Assembly (NCBI RefSeq): GCF_003217475.1
Contig: NZ_QJSP01000014.1
Coordinates: forward strand, 1 to 64,000
Reading direction: 5' to 3'
DNA length: 64,000 nucleotides
Source: Williamsia limnetica
GTDB lineage: Bacteria > Actinomycetota > Actinomycetes > Mycobacteriales > Mycobacteriaceae
A program made the translations under genes and the position numbers. This document shows positions 48,701 through 56,547 of the stretch, in pieces (the first letter of the stretch is position 1; every line of letters begins with the position of its first letter). Under the pieces are notes generated by a model. It was not told the DNA's origin, ran no database searches, and worked only from the letters and a program-made list of their open reading frames with translations.

Positions 48701-51700
48701 GGTCTGGCGGACGAGCAAGAAGTCGGCGCGCCGGCAGAAGACAACACCGCAGTCCTCGAACGGGTCAGCGCGGAGCTGGGTTCGGATTGGCTGCGAGTCG
48801 TGGCACCCGCATTCGACGAACGTCGCGCGGTGCTGATCGACGACCGGTGGGCCAGCGCCCGCGAGGACCTCGCCCGCATCTGGCTCGACGACGAGCACGT
48901 GGTCGACAACGATTTCTACGACATCAGCGCACGCTTCATCGGCGCCGGTGAGACGGTCTGCCACCAGGCATCGTGGTGGCAGGGCAAGGCGCTGGCGAAC
49001 GGGCATCGGGTGCACGCCCGGGTCTACGCCCAGATCGCCCATGCGGCACAAGATCCTCAGCCCGAGACCTACGCCGGCGATGTTGCTGTCGTGACCGGCG
49101 CCAGTAAGGGTTCGATCGCCGCCGCGGTGGTCGAGCAGTTGCTGGCAGGCGGTGCGACCGTGGTCGCCACCACCTCGCGTCTCGACGACAACCGGCTGGC
49201 GTTCTTCAAGTCGCTCTACCGGCGAAGTGCCCGCGGCGACGCGGCACTGTGGGTCGCCCCGGCGAACCTGTCCTCGTACACCGACGTCGACGAGTTGGTC
49301 GAGTGGATCGGTAGCGAACAGACCGAGAATCTCGGCGGCAAGACCGGAGTCGTCAAGCCGGCCCTGAAGCCGACGCTGCTGTTCCCGTTCGCCGCTCCGC
49401 GGGTCGCCGGTGACCTCACCGACGCCGGCGCCCGCGCCGAACTGGAGATGAAAGTCCTGCTGTGGTCGGTGGAGCGGTTGATCGCCGGTCTCGGCGACAT
49501 CGCGGCCGATCATCACCTCGCGGCGCGACTGCACGTGGTACTCCCGGGTTCGCCGAACCGGGGAATGTTCGGCGGCGACGGCGCCTACGGTGAATCCAAG
49601 GCGGCTCTCGACGCGTTGGTCAAGCGTTGGGCGGCAGAGGACTCCTGGAACTCGAAGGTGACCCTGGCGCACGCGCTGATCGGTTGGGTCACCGGCACCG
49701 GGCTGATGGGCCACAACGACGGACTGGTCGAAGCGGTCGAGGCCGCAGGTGTGAAGACCTGGTCGACGAAGGAGATGGCCACCGAATTGCTCAAGGCCGT
49801 CACCCCCGACAGCCGGACGCAGGCGCGGACAGTGCCCATCGAGCTCGACCTGACCGGTGGACTCGCGGACGCCACGCTCGACATGAAGGCACTGGCCCAG
49901 GCTCAGGCCGAAGCAGCCGCACGCACCGAGGACGACGACGAAGACGACGAGCCGACGCTGGCAGCCCTGCCCGCACCGGCCCGGGCTCCCGAGTCGACCA
50001 CCCCGAACTGGGGTGAGATCGATGCGCGGCCGGAGGATCTGGTGGTCATCGTCGGCGCCGGCGAACTCGGCCCCTACGGCAGCTCACGCACCCGCTTCGA
50101 AATGGAGGTCGAGGATCAGCTCTCGGCCGCCGGTGTCCTCGAATTGGCTTGGAGCACAGGGCTGATCGTCTGGGAGTCGACCCCCAAGCCAGGTTGGTAC
50201 GACGCCGAGACGTCAGACCCGGTGGCCGAGGCCGACATCGCCGATCGCTATCACGACGCGGTCGTCGAGCGCTGTGGCATTCGGCGGTACGCAGACGACG
50301 GCGACATGATCGACAACACCTCGCCGTTGCTCACTTCGGTGTTCCTCGACAACGACCTCACCTTCACGGTGTCGTCGGAGACCGAGGCCCGGGCGTTCCA
50401 GTCGTCGAGCCCCGACAAGACGAAGATCAAGGTCGACGCCGAGAGCGGCGAATGGCAGGTCACCCGTCTGGCGGGCACCGAGATCCGCGTCCCGCGCCGG
50501 TTCACCCTGACGCGGACCGTCGGTGGCCAGATCCCGACCGGCTTCGACCCCACCCGTTGGGGTGTGTCGGCCGACATGGCCGAGTCCGTGGACCGGGTCG
50601 CGCTGTGGAACCTGATCGCCACCGTGGATGCCTTCCTGGCGTCGGGCTTCGAACCGTCGGAGCTCATGCGCTGGGTGCACCCCGGACTGGTCGCCAACAC
50701 CCAAGGCACCGGCATGGGTGGCATGACATCGATGCGCTCGCTGTACCTCGACACCTTCACCGGTGAGGCCAAGGCGAACGACATCCTGCAGGAAGCACTG
50801 CCGAACGTCGTTGCCGCACACGTGGTCCAGTCGTACATCGGCAGCTACGGAGCGATGATCCACCCGGTCGCCGCCTGTGCCACCGCCGCTGTGTCGGTGG
50901 AAGAGGGTGTGGACAAGATCAAGCTGGGCAAGGCGTTGTTCGCGGTCGCAGGTGGATTCGACGATCTCGGTATCGAGGGCATCGTCGGATTCGGTGACAT
51001 GTCGGCCACCGCCGAGTCGGCGAAGATGGAAGCACAGGGCATCGACGCCCGCCGCTTCTCCCGTGCCAACGATCGTCGTCGCGGTGGCTTCGTCGAGTCC
51101 CAGGGTGGCGGCACGATCCTGCTGGCCCGCGGTGATGTCGCGGCCGAGATGGGTCTGCCCGTCCTCGGTGTGGTCGGCTGGGCGCAGAGCTTCGGCGACG
51201 GTGTCCACACCTCCATCCCGGCGCCGGGCATCGGCGCACTGGGAGCCGCTCGCGGACAGAAGGATTCGGGCTTCGCGAAGTCGCTGCGTCAGCTGGGTGT
51301 GAGCCCTGACGATGTGGCGTTGGTGTCCAAACACGACACCTCCACCAAGGCAAACGATCCCAACGAGGCGAATCTGCACGAGCGCCTCGCCGAGGCTCTC
51401 GGCCGAAGCGAGGGTGCTCCGCTGTTCGTGGTGTCCCAGAAGTCGCTCACCGGTCACGCCAAGGGTGGTGCTGCGGCCTTCCAGCTCATCGGGCTGTGCC
51501 AGGTCCTGCGCGACGGCGTCATCCCACCGAACCGCAGCCTGGACTGCGTCGATGAGGCGATGGAGGAGTACAAGCACCTGGTGTGGCCTACCGCCCCGTT
51601 GCGTTTCGGGAAGCGGTTCGCGCTCAAGGCCGGTCTGCTGACCAGCCTCGGGTTCGGCCATGTGTCGGGTCTCATCGCGGTGGTCCACCCGGAAGCCTTT

Positions 51701-51934
51701 GTCGCGGCCCTGGATCCGGCGCAACGTGAGCAGTACCGGGCGGCCGCGGCCGAGCGGTCACGACTCGGACAGCAGCGTCTGCTCGAGGCCATGTTCGGTG
51801 GCAAGCCCGCCTACCAGCGTCCGCCGAACCGCAGGTTCGACGACAGCGCCTACGAGGGCGATCAGGAAGCGGCCATGCTGCTCGACGGCGATGCACGCTT
51901 GTCGGCGACGGGTCATTACGGCGCGGGCGAATGA
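42707..51934 (+). CDS. fas: Type I fatty acid synthase (FAS-I)
   Basis: A 3075-residue multifunctional synthase making C16-C26 acyl-CoAs, which feed phospholipids and mycolic acids; similar in size to M. tuberculosis Rv2524c. Domains in order: acetyltransferase (S149 in GHSQG), enoyl reductase (GGRAGGHHSWED near 574), MaoC-type dehydratase (SGDHNPIHTD near 1228), malonyl/palmitoyl transferase (S1440 in GHSVGEYN), acyl carrier (likely phosphopantetheine S1814 in DGVSSRRNQ), ketoreductase (TGASKGS near 2130) and ketosynthase (C2724, H2876, H2917). A poly-Gly linker is at ~1963. GTG 42707 has GAGGGAG 4 bases upstream. acpS follows. Confidence 0.98.
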   Translation: MTIHQFRTGSEENSAWATRPDGSLIDRLRDGESYAVSFGGQGGPWLPVLAELVIDADLDRSTAKIVEAAERLIEPVADRLSAVRPDGFHPLSWVRAYNAEEVIPADSALAAAPVSVPGILLAQLAAVSATRKQGLDLAAMPPVAAIGHSQGVLATEAIKAATIESGLGDGALLAVAHLIGAAGALVARRRGLTAEAAGSPMLSISNVDPARIQELVDAYAQTLREGDRESAPVLSIVNGRRAVVLSGAPRHLAAFVAQCETIAAAEAAERKKKTTGGSAFAPVFDPLAVSIAFHHPALDAAADLVAEWAQDCDIDPVAARRLAAAVLVDRVDWVDALDDVVSAGAKWILDLGPGDVATRLSVPVVRGQGVGLISVSQRGGQRNLFAPGGIPDVQRPWSSYSPRIVELPDGRRVVETSFTRLTGRSPMLLAGMTPTTVDPAIVAAAANAGHWAELAGGGQVTEAIFADNIAKLTELLEPGRQAQFNTLFLDPYLWKLQIGGKRLVQKARANGAPIDGVIVSAGIPELDEAVALVSELAEAQIPYVSFKPGTIGQIRSVIRIAAEVPHYPVIVQIEGGRAGGHHSWEDLDSLLLATYAELRARPNVVICVGGGIGTAERASEYLTGVWSAAHDYPLMPLDGILVGTAAMATKEATTSPAVKELLVNTPGCDEWIGAGYATAGMASGRSQLGADIHEVDNAASRCGRLLDEVAGDEDAVAERRDEIIEALSGTAKPYFGDVAQMTYRQWLDRYVELAVGEATGPDTWVDITWRQRFIEMLQRTEARLHDADRGQIPTLFGHTAATDNAGAAIDALVAVYPAADADVLHPADLLFFLELCRTPGKPVNFVPVIDKDVRRWWRSDSLWQAHDARYGADEVCIIPGPVAVAGITRVDEPVGELLDRFEAQVVTDLQGIGSEPFAISARLRAGLVDVDGVLGSAIEALSVQWSGRLVPNPIAQLGDRDAWEFPSTERGEHEPTGAVLERTEDGVLLSVPIGKATVSIPMIVDNSIFDGGAPTVTVDAAAGAMRQLLAVAAGGSLAEVTDGSATRTATWDPDLVADHAAVTAYTLPEHLSASTPQGVTGFANPDTLVGLCWPAVFSVIGAATTTDGAPVVEGLLDLVHLDHVASTFGELPRTKSEFTVTASLSDVTDTDLGRVVTVDVTIADGHRQVATMTERFAVRGRTGSGELSDPKRAGGALSARAGDATRKKIRQATMTAPSRMNGFALVSGDHNPIHTDLSAAKMAGLGTPIAHGMWLSAAAQHVATATDAKNPVPVPRALTGWTARFLGMVRPGDEITVRVDRVGMDAGRDVIEVSAKVGDLLVMNATGLLAPAKTVYAFPGQGIQSKGMGLDARSRSKAARKIWDRADKHTRDALGFSILAVVRDNPTTLSAGGTTYQHPDGVLFLTQFTQVAMATLGVAQIAELKESGAFVEGAITCGHSVGEYNALAACAGVLPLEAVLEVVFQRGEAMHHLVPRDAKGRSDYQMAAIRPSQFGLADEDVTDFVSEIGARTGEFVEVVNLNLLGSQYAIAGTVKGLEALETEIEILRAKTGGKRSFIVVPGIDVPFHSTVLRAGVPDFRTRLQDLLPEHIDPDILVGRYVPNLVPRMFNLGRDFVQEIADLVPSDPLNEVLADWDSWSAKPGELTRVILVELLAWQFASPVRWIETQDLLFTPAERGGAGIERFVEVGVKSAPTLSGLAGNTLKLDDYAQSAVQVLNIERDSDVILAKDTAPDVDEDEAIDEGPAAETAPPATAAATAAPAPVAAPVDSGPRPDDIAFTPADAVDAVIALWTKIRIDQIGTADTIEALCDGVSSRRNQLLLDIGGELGLGAIDGAAEAEMPALASTVNALARGYKPFGSVLTDAIGDQIRKVFGPTGKRASYIEDRVTSVWQLGPGWALHTSLAVALGSRDGVSVRGGDLGDLISSAPANTDAIDALIDAAVSKVGSNKGISVSKPAVGGGGGGGTVDAAALGELTEQFIGRSGALASAAQTILSKLGLADEQEVGAPAEDNTAVLERVSAELGSDWLRVVAPAFDERRAVLIDDRWASAREDLARIWLDDEHVVDNDFYDISARFIGAGETVCHQASWWQGKALANGHRVHARVYAQIAHAAQDPQPETYAGDVAVVTGASKGSIAAAVVEQLLAGGATVVATTSRLDDNRLAFFKSLYRRSARGDAALWVAPANLSSYTDVDELVEWIGSEQTENLGGKTGVVKPALKPTLLFPFAAPRVAGDLTDAGARAELEMKVLLWSVERLIAGLGDIAADHHLAARLHVVLPGSPNRGMFGGDGAYGESKAALDALVKRWAAEDSWNSKVTLAHALIGWVTGTGLMGHNDGLVEAVEAAGVKTWSTKEMATELLKAVTPDSRTQARTVPIELDLTGGLADATLDMKALAQAQAEAAARTEDDDEDDEPTLAALPAPARAPESTTPNWGEIDARPEDLVVIVGAGELGPYGSSRTRFEMEVEDQLSAAGVLELAWSTGLIVWESTPKPGWYDAETSDPVAEADIADRYHDAVVERCGIRRYADDGDMIDNTSPLLTSVFLDNDLTFTVSSETEARAFQSSSPDKTKIKVDAESGEWQVTRLAGTEIRVPRRFTLTRTVGGQIPTGFDPTRWGVSADMAESVDRVALWNLIATVDAFLASGFEPSELMRWVHPGLVANTQGTGMGGMTSMRSLYLDTFTGEAKANDILQEALPNVVAAHVVQSYIGSYGAMIHPVAACATAAVSVEEGVDKIKLGKALFAVAGGFDDLGIEGIVGFGDMSATAESAKMEAQGIDARRFSRANDRRRGGFVESQGGGTILLARGDVAAEMGLPVLGVVGWAQSFGDGVHTSIPAPGIGALGAARGQKDSGFAKSLRQLGVSPDDVALVSKHDTSTKANDPNEANLHERLAEALGRSEGAPLFVVSQKSLTGHAKGGAAAFQLIGLCQVLRDGVIPPNRSLDCVDEAMEEYKHLVWPTAPLRFGKRFALKAGLLTSLGFGHVSGLIAVVHPEAFVAALDPAQREQYRAAAAERSRLGQQRLLEAMFGGKPAYQRPPNRRFDDSAYEGDQEAAMLLDGDARLSATGHYGAGE

Positions 51935-51968
51935 GCGCCTGCCACGCGCAGACGGGAATGTCTGACGG

Positions 51969-52373
51969 ATGACGGTGATCGGAGTGGGGATCGACCTCGT
52001 GTCGATCCCCGGCTTCGCCGAGCAGTTGAGGCAACCGGGGACCACGTTCGCGGACCGTTTCACGGTGGGGGAGCGGCGCGACGCCGCGTCCGGCACCGGT
52101 AGCGAGGCGAGGCATCTGGCGGCCCGGTGGGCGGCGAAAGAGGCGGTCATCAAGGCGTGGTCGGTCAGTCGGTTCGCACGTAAACCGTTGCTGCCCTTGA
52201 TTCGCCATGGCGACATCGAGGTCGTGACGGATACGTGGGGCCGCCCGGCGATTCGGCTGGGTGGGGAAATCGGAGAGCTGCTCGCGGGCACGGTCGTCCA
52301 CGTCTCCCTGACCCACGACGGCGACATGGCCGGAGCGGTGGCGATCATCGAGGACGCACCGGCGGAGAGCTAG
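51969..52373 (+). CDS. acpS: Holo-ACP synthase AcpS
   Basis: 4'-Phosphopantetheinyl transferase that arms the FAS-I carrier domain. A 134-residue protein with GVGIDLVSI (metal-binding Asp), ARHLAARWAAKEAVIKAW (conserved Glu and Lys) and the C-terminal HVSLTHDGDMAGA motif. ATG 51969 lies 34 bp after fas; the fas-acpS pair matches Rv2524c-Rv2523c and is expected to be one operon. It converges on the TetR gene, 4 bp away. Confidence 0.96.
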   Translation: MTVIGVGIDLVSIPGFAEQLRQPGTTFADRFTVGERRDAASGTGSEARHLAARWAAKEAVIKAWSVSRFARKPLLPLIRHGDIEVVTDTWGRPAIRLGGEIGELLAGTVVHVSLTHDGDMAGAVAIIEDAPAES

Positions 52374-52377
52374 GGCG

Positions 52378-53067
52378 TCAGCGGCTGTTCTCGGGGTCCT
52401 CGAGCATCATGTAGCGGCCGAGCATGAGCTTGAGCTCGGCTACCGTGTCGGGGTGGTTCTGACCTTCTTGCACCGAGAAGCTCAGCAGCGAATACGCCGT
52501 GTGGACCAGTAGTTCGGACATCAACGCCCGCCGGCTGCGTTCGGGCGTCAACGGGGCGATGATCCGGGCGACCAATGCGGCCAGGGCCTTCTCGTGCACC
52601 ATCGCGGTCGCGCGGGTCGCGGGGGTCGACTGCACCGCGAGCCACACCGCGCGCCTCGACGGATCGTCGTGCCACAGCTGGGCCAGGTGGTCGAGGAACT
52701 TCTCCAGCAACCGTGGCCAGTCGAGCGAGGGGACCTCCGCCGCGAAGGTCGCCAGTTCGCTCTGCACACCGGTGGCGTCCTGTCTGTCGAGTTCGCAGAC
52801 GACCACGTACTTGTTGGCGAAGTACTGATAGAGCGTCCCGATGGGGACGTCGGCGCGCTGTGCGATGTGCTCGCAGGTGAGCGATTCGAACCCGACCTCG
52901 ATCAGCAGATCTCGCGCCGCCGCCAGCATCGCGTCGAAACGTAGTTGGCTTCGCTGCTGGGTCGGCCGTTTCCGGGGCACCAGTGGCTCTGAGCTCAGCA
53001 GCCTCGAGGCCCCCGGCTTCAGGGCATCACGGGACCCGGTGTCGGGTTCGGAATGCACCTGGGCCAT
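52378..53067 (-). CDS. TetR family transcriptional regulator
   Basis: A 229-residue regulator with an N-terminal TetR helix-turn-helix (TCEHIAQRADVPIGTLYQYFANK, residues ~63-85) and a divergent C-terminal ligand domain. The first ~30 residues are a disordered leader. The ligand is unknown. It lies 19 bp after bcp on the same strand and converges on acpS, so control of fas-acpS is possible but not shown. The known mycobacterial FasR gene is not located beside fas. Confidence 0.9.
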   Translation of the reverse strand: MAQVHSEPDTGSRDALKPGASRLLSSEPLVPRKRPTQQRSQLRFDAMLAAARDLLIEVGFESLTCEHIAQRADVPIGTLYQYFANKYVVVCELDRQDATGVQSELATFAAEVPSLDWPRLLEKFLDHLAQLWHDDPSRRAVWLAVQSTPATRATAMVHEKALAALVARIIAPLTPERSRRALMSELLVHTAYSLLSFSVQEGQNHPDTVAELKLMLGRYMMLEDPENSR

Positions 53068-53086
53068 GGGGGTCGCACGCTTCCGA

Positions 53087-53560
53087 TCAGACTGCGAGGT
53101 CGCGGCGGAGTTTCGCCACGTGGCCCGTTGCCCGCACGTTGTACTGGGCGAGTGCGATCTTGCCGTCGGCGTCGACCAGGAACGTCGACCGGATGACCCC
53201 GGTGACGGTCTTGCCGTACATTTTCTTCTCCCCGAAGGCGCCCCATGCGGTCAACACGGACTTGTCCACGTCGGACAGCAAGGGGAAGGTCAGGGACTCT
53301 GCATCGCGGAACTTCGCGAGCTTCGCAGGCTTGTCAGGCGAGATTCCGACGACGTCGATGCCCTCGCCTCCGAGTTCGGCGAGGCTGTCGCGGAAGTCGC
53401 AGGCCTGCTTTGTGCAGCCCGGCGTACTGGCCGCGGGATAGAAATAGACGATCACCTGCCGTCCGCGGTAATCGTCCAGCGAGACAGTGTTGCCGTCGGC
53501 GTCGGGGAGGGAGAAGCCTGGAGCGTTGTCGCCCACCGCGAGTCGTGTGTTCTCAGTCAT
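53087..53560 (-). CDS. bcp: Peroxiredoxin Bcp (PrxQ)
   Basis: Thiol peroxidase of 157 residues reducing hydroperoxides. The peroxidatic Cys is in PAASTPGCTKQACDFRD, with the resolving Cys five residues later, the atypical 2-Cys arrangement of the Bcp/PrxQ class. GISPDKPAKLAKF and the C-terminal beta strands are normal. ATG 53560 gives MTENTRLAVGDNAPGF; the longer open frame upstream is non-coding. Mycobacterial bcp (Rv2521) also lies near fas. Divergent from the DUF3618 gene. Confidence 0.95.
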   Translation of the reverse strand: MTENTRLAVGDNAPGFSLPDADGNTVSLDDYRGRQVIVYFYPAASTPGCTKQACDFRDSLAELGGEGIDVVGISPDKPAKLAKFRDAESLTFPLLSDVDKSVLTAWGAFGEKKMYGKTVTGVIRSTFLVDADGKIALAQYNVRATGHVAKLRRDLAV

Positions 53561-53699
53561 CGTCTTCAGGCTAGCCGAGTGGGCAAACGTGTGGCGGAGC
53601 ACTGCCGATCCTCGCGGTGAACTACCGTAGAGCCGATACTGACCGGCCGAACACGCACCTGGCCACCGGCGAGGCGGCGCAGCACTAGATGGAGGACCT

Positions 53700-53921
53700 G
53701 TGGGACGCGACACCGACGGAATCGAACGCGACATCGAGCGGGCCCGCGACGAACTCGCCGGCACCCTCGACGCCCTGGCCACCCGGGCCAGCCCTGCGCG
53801 GCTGGCCGAAGACGCCAAGTCCACGGCCCTGACAACATTGCGCAAACCCGCGGTAGCGGGATCGCTGATCGCGGTCGGTGTCGTGGTGTTGGCGGTCGTG
53901 ATCAAGAAGATCGCGAGCTGA
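53700..53921 (+). CDS. DUF3618 small membrane protein
   Basis: A 73-residue protein with an amphipathic N-terminal helix (IERDIERARDELAGTLDALA), typical of DUF3618, and a C-terminal membrane segment (SLIAVGVVVLAVVI) ending in lysines. It is the likely equivalent of Rv2520c. Function is unknown. GGAGG at about 53692-53696 precedes GTG 53700 closely. Confidence 0.87.
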   Translation: MGRDTDGIERDIERARDELAGTLDALATRASPARLAEDAKSTALTTLRKPAVAGSLIAVGVVVLAVVIKKIAS

Positions 53922-54051
53922 GCGGGGAGTTCGTCGATGGGGGCTGCGCAGGCGCGGCCCCCATTTTCGTATCTGCCTACGGTGAATCCACGTGCGCAGC
54001 AGCAGTTCCTGTCGTCATTCGATCGGACGAATTCACCCGGTGACACAAAAA

Positions 54052-54077
54052 AATCCCCGGAGCATGCTCCGGGGATT
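54052..54077 (-). terminator. Terminator of tRNA-Lys
   Basis: A perfect 26-bp palindrome centred on GCATGC, followed on the minus strand by a T-run (A-run at 54047-54053 on the plus strand). It sits 9 nt beyond the tRNA-Lys 3' end, a textbook intrinsic terminator. Confidence 0.92.
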
Positions 54078-54086
54078 CCTTCGTTG

Positions 54087-54159
<73 letters not shown>

Positions 54160-54344
54160 TCGTTCTTTCGAGTTGGAACGGTAGCAGGCCGAACCCGAGA
54201 AATGAAAATCGTGTGGCGCGCGAGCCGTAAACCAGGGCTTTTGCGGCGGTTCGCAGTTCCCGGTTGTCTGGCTTTGCACGTAGACTCTCGCGCAGATGGT
54301 TTCTTGCCCGCGTCGTCGGGCCTTAGGCAGATGTTTGGAGTGAG

Positions 54345-55580
54345 ATGGGGTTCCGGCAGGCCTCCATGAGCAGCAGGGTCGGCAAGCCCGCTGCACTGGT
54401 GATATTCCTCGTGACGCTCGCGGGTGTCATGTCAGCGTGTTCGTCGGATCCGACTCCGCCGAAGTACAGCGATCAGGTGGTCAGCACCACGCCGTTCGAC
54501 GATCTCCTGCAGCCCGCGGTGGAAGTGACCGGGTTCGCGGACAAGCCGGTGGTGGACGGTGATGTCGGGTTCGCACCCGGTGCGCCGGTCAAGGTCACTG
54601 CGAAAGACGCTCGCCTCACGGACGTGACCATCACCAACGCCGGCGGCGGGACGCCGGTTCAGGGGACGCTCTCGGAGGACAAGAAGTCCTGGACGGTGCC
54701 GGCCGGGTCGTTCGGGTACAACAAGAAGTACACGCTGGTGGCCGACGCCAAGGGCATCGGTGGCACCACACAGTCGACCACCACGTTCACGACGAGTTCG
54801 CCGAACAACCTGACGCAGGCGTACCTGCTGCCGGAGAACAACTCGACCGTCGGTGTCGGCATGCCGGTCTCGATTCGCTTCGACGAGTCGATCCCGAACC
54901 GGAAGGCCGCGCAGGACGCGATCACCGTGACCACGGATCCGCCCACAGAGGGTGCTTTCTACTGGCTCAGTGACACGGAGCTGCGCTGGCGGCCGGAGAA
55001 CTACTGGAAGCCCGGCACGAAGGTGGACGTGGCCGTGAACACCTACGGCATCGATCTCGGTGACGGACTGTTCGGCCAGGAGAACCTGAAGACGAACTTC
55101 ACGATCGGCCGCGAGCTCATCGCGACGGCCGACGACAACACCAAGACGATCACGATCACCGAGAACGGCAAGGTCATCAAGACCATGCCGACCTCGATGG
55201 GCAAAGACTCCACGCCGACCGACAACGGCACCTACATCATCGGTGACCGAGTCGACTCCATCGTGATGGATTCATCGACATACGGTGTGCCCGTCAGTTC
55301 TTCGGCCGGATACCGGCTCGACGTCGACTACGCGACGCAGATGTCGTGGAGCGGTATCTACATCCACTCGGCGCCGTGGTCGGTCTACGCACAGGGCAGC
55401 GAGAACACCAGCCACGGCTGTTTGAACGTCAGCCCGGAGAACGCGCTCTGGTGGGTCCAGAACTCGCTACGCGGCGACGTCATCACCGTCAAGAACACCG
55501 TCGGCCCGGAACTGTCGGGCACGGACGGGCTGGGCGACTGGAACATTCCCTGGGAGACCTGGAAGAAGGGCAACGCCTAG
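54345..55580 (+). CDS. L,D-transpeptidase lipoprotein (LppS/Ldt type)
   Basis: Forms 3-3 crosslinks in peptidoglycan. The 411-residue protein has a signal peptide with lipobox SAC32 (GVMSACSSD), two Ig-like domains (about 50-150 and 155-255; linker TYGIDLGDGLF) and a YkuD catalytic domain ending in SENTSHGCLNVSP, with H357 and C359. H341 or neighbours in IYIHSAPWSVYAQG complete the site. It resembles the Rv2518c (LppS) type. Starts at 54345 or 54366 are both possible. A hairpin terminator follows at 55608. Confidence 0.93.
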   Translation: MGFRQASMSSRVGKPAALVIFLVTLAGVMSACSSDPTPPKYSDQVVSTTPFDDLLQPAVEVTGFADKPVVDGDVGFAPGAPVKVTAKDARLTDVTITNAGGGTPVQGTLSEDKKSWTVPAGSFGYNKKYTLVADAKGIGGTTQSTTTFTTSSPNNLTQAYLLPENNSTVGVGMPVSIRFDESIPNRKAAQDAITVTTDPPTEGAFYWLSDTELRWRPENYWKPGTKVDVAVNTYGIDLGDGLFGQENLKTNFTIGRELIATADDNTKTITITENGKVIKTMPTSMGKDSTPTDNGTYIIGDRVDSIVMDSSTYGVPVSSSAGYRLDVDYATQMSWSGIYIHSAPWSVYAQGSENTSHGCLNVSPENALWWVQNSLRGDVITVKNTVGPELSGTDGLGDWNIPWETWKKGNA

Positions 55581-55607
55581 TCAGGTCCCGACCCGCTCCA
55601 CTTTCGT

Positions 55608-55649
55608 CAATCCGCTCCGCTTCCAGAACCTTGGGAGCGGAGCGGATTG
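55608..55649 (+). terminator. Terminator after the L,D-transpeptidase gene
   Basis: A perfect 14-bp stem (55608-55621 with 55636-55649) with a 14-nt loop begins 28 nt after the stop codon. Confidence 0.8.
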
Positions 55650-55683
55650 CTGTAGGTGGAGCACGTCGCCGTTGCTCCGACAG

Positions 55684-55722
55684 AAGAAGGCCTGCTTCGC
55701 CGAATGCGGAGCAGGCCTTCTT
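55684..55722 (-). terminator. Terminator of tRNA-His
   Basis: A 13-bp stem (55684-55696 with 55710-55722) starts 6 nt beyond the minus-strand tRNA-His. It is symmetrical and could also stop plus-strand transcripts that pass the previous hairpin. Confidence 0.82.
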
Positions 55723-55727
55723 GTCGG

Positions 55728-55800
55728 GGTGGACGACGGGACTCGAACCCGCGACAGCCAGAATCACAATCTGGTGCTCTACCAACTGAACTACGCCCAC
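55728..55800 (-). tRNA. tRNA-His (anticodon GTG)
   Basis: Acceptor GTGGGCG/CGTCCAC (one G-T pair), anticodon stem ccaga/tctgg with loop TTGTGAT giving anticodon GTG, and discriminator C. A genome-encoded G lies at the -1 position (55801), as required for histidyl-tRNA synthetase recognition. Confidence 0.95.
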
Positions 55801-55883
55801 CATCGGTACCGCTAGCGGAACCAGGGACTTACTCTAGCGGCATGCCGGGCCGGAATTCCAATCGGTATTCTGGCCTGGCGAAA

Positions 55884-56483
55884 TCATGCTGGACCGAGGG
55901 TCTTTGTGACCTCTTCGATCTCGGCCGACTCGGGTCCGGGCAGCGGCACGAACGCGGTCGCCCGGTAGTACTTCAACTCCCGAATCGACTCACGGATGTC
56001 TGCCAGAGCCCGATGGGACAGCCCCTTCTCCGGTTGGCCGAAGTAGATCCGGGGGTACCAGCGCCTGCACAGCTCCTTGATCGAGCTGACGTCCACCATG
56101 CGGTAGTGCAGGTACCCGTCGAGCTTGGGCATGTCCCGCGTGATGAATCCCCGGTCGGTGGCGATCGAGTTGCCGGCCAGGGGTGCCGCGCCTGAGCTAC
56201 CGATCTCTTTGCGGAGGTAGTCGAGGACCATCTTCTCGGCTTCCTCGATGGTCACCGTGGACCGGCGCACCTCTTCGGTGAGGCCGGAGGCCGCATGCAT
56301 TTTCTTCACCACCGCGGGCATGGCAGCGAGGGCGTCGTCGTCGGCGTGGATGACCACGTCGACACCGTCCCCGAGAATGTTCAGTTCGCTGTCTGTGACA
56401 AGGGCTGCGATCTCGATCAGTTTGTCGCTGCCCAATTGCAGCCCTGTCATCTCGCAGTCGATCCACACAAGTTTGTCTTGCAC
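55884..56483 (-). CDS. orn: Oligoribonuclease
   Basis: DEDD-family 3'-5' exonuclease that degrades short RNAs and linear dinucleotides such as pGpG and pApA. It has 199 residues with D9 and E11 (WIDCEMTGL), the mid-domain aspartate in [16 protein letters not shown], and the C-terminal [17 protein letters not shown] containing the catalytic His and Asp. GTG 56483 gives [14 protein letters not shown], matching orthologues (Rv2511). It is divergent from the HerA-like gene with 64 bp between. Confidence 0.96.
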   Translation of the reverse strand: MQDKLVWIDCEMTGLQLGSDKLIEIAALVTDSELNILGDGVDVVIHADDDALAAMPAVVKKMHAASGLTEEVRRSTVTIEEAEKMVLDYLRKEIGSSGAAPLAGNSIATDRGFITRDMPKLDGYLHYRMVDVSSIKELCRRWYPRIYFGQPEKGLSHRALADIRESIRELKYYRATAFVPLPGPESAEIEEVTKTLGPA

Positions 56484-56547
56484 CCTTGCACCTTAGTGGA
56501 GCGATAGTCTTTGCCAGCAGACAAGCCACTCGAGAGGACATCCCACC

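Noticed and set aside
45431-49714. A 1427-codon open frame antisense to fas
   Set aside because: It lies wholly opposite the FAS-I gene, whose domains are unmistakable. Long antisense frames are a side effect of high G+C at third positions; the translation is low complexity with no domain.
50213-51724. A 503-codon antisense frame in the fas ketosynthase region
   Set aside because: Antisense shadow of a conserved catalytic domain; no recognisable motifs or ribosome-binding site.
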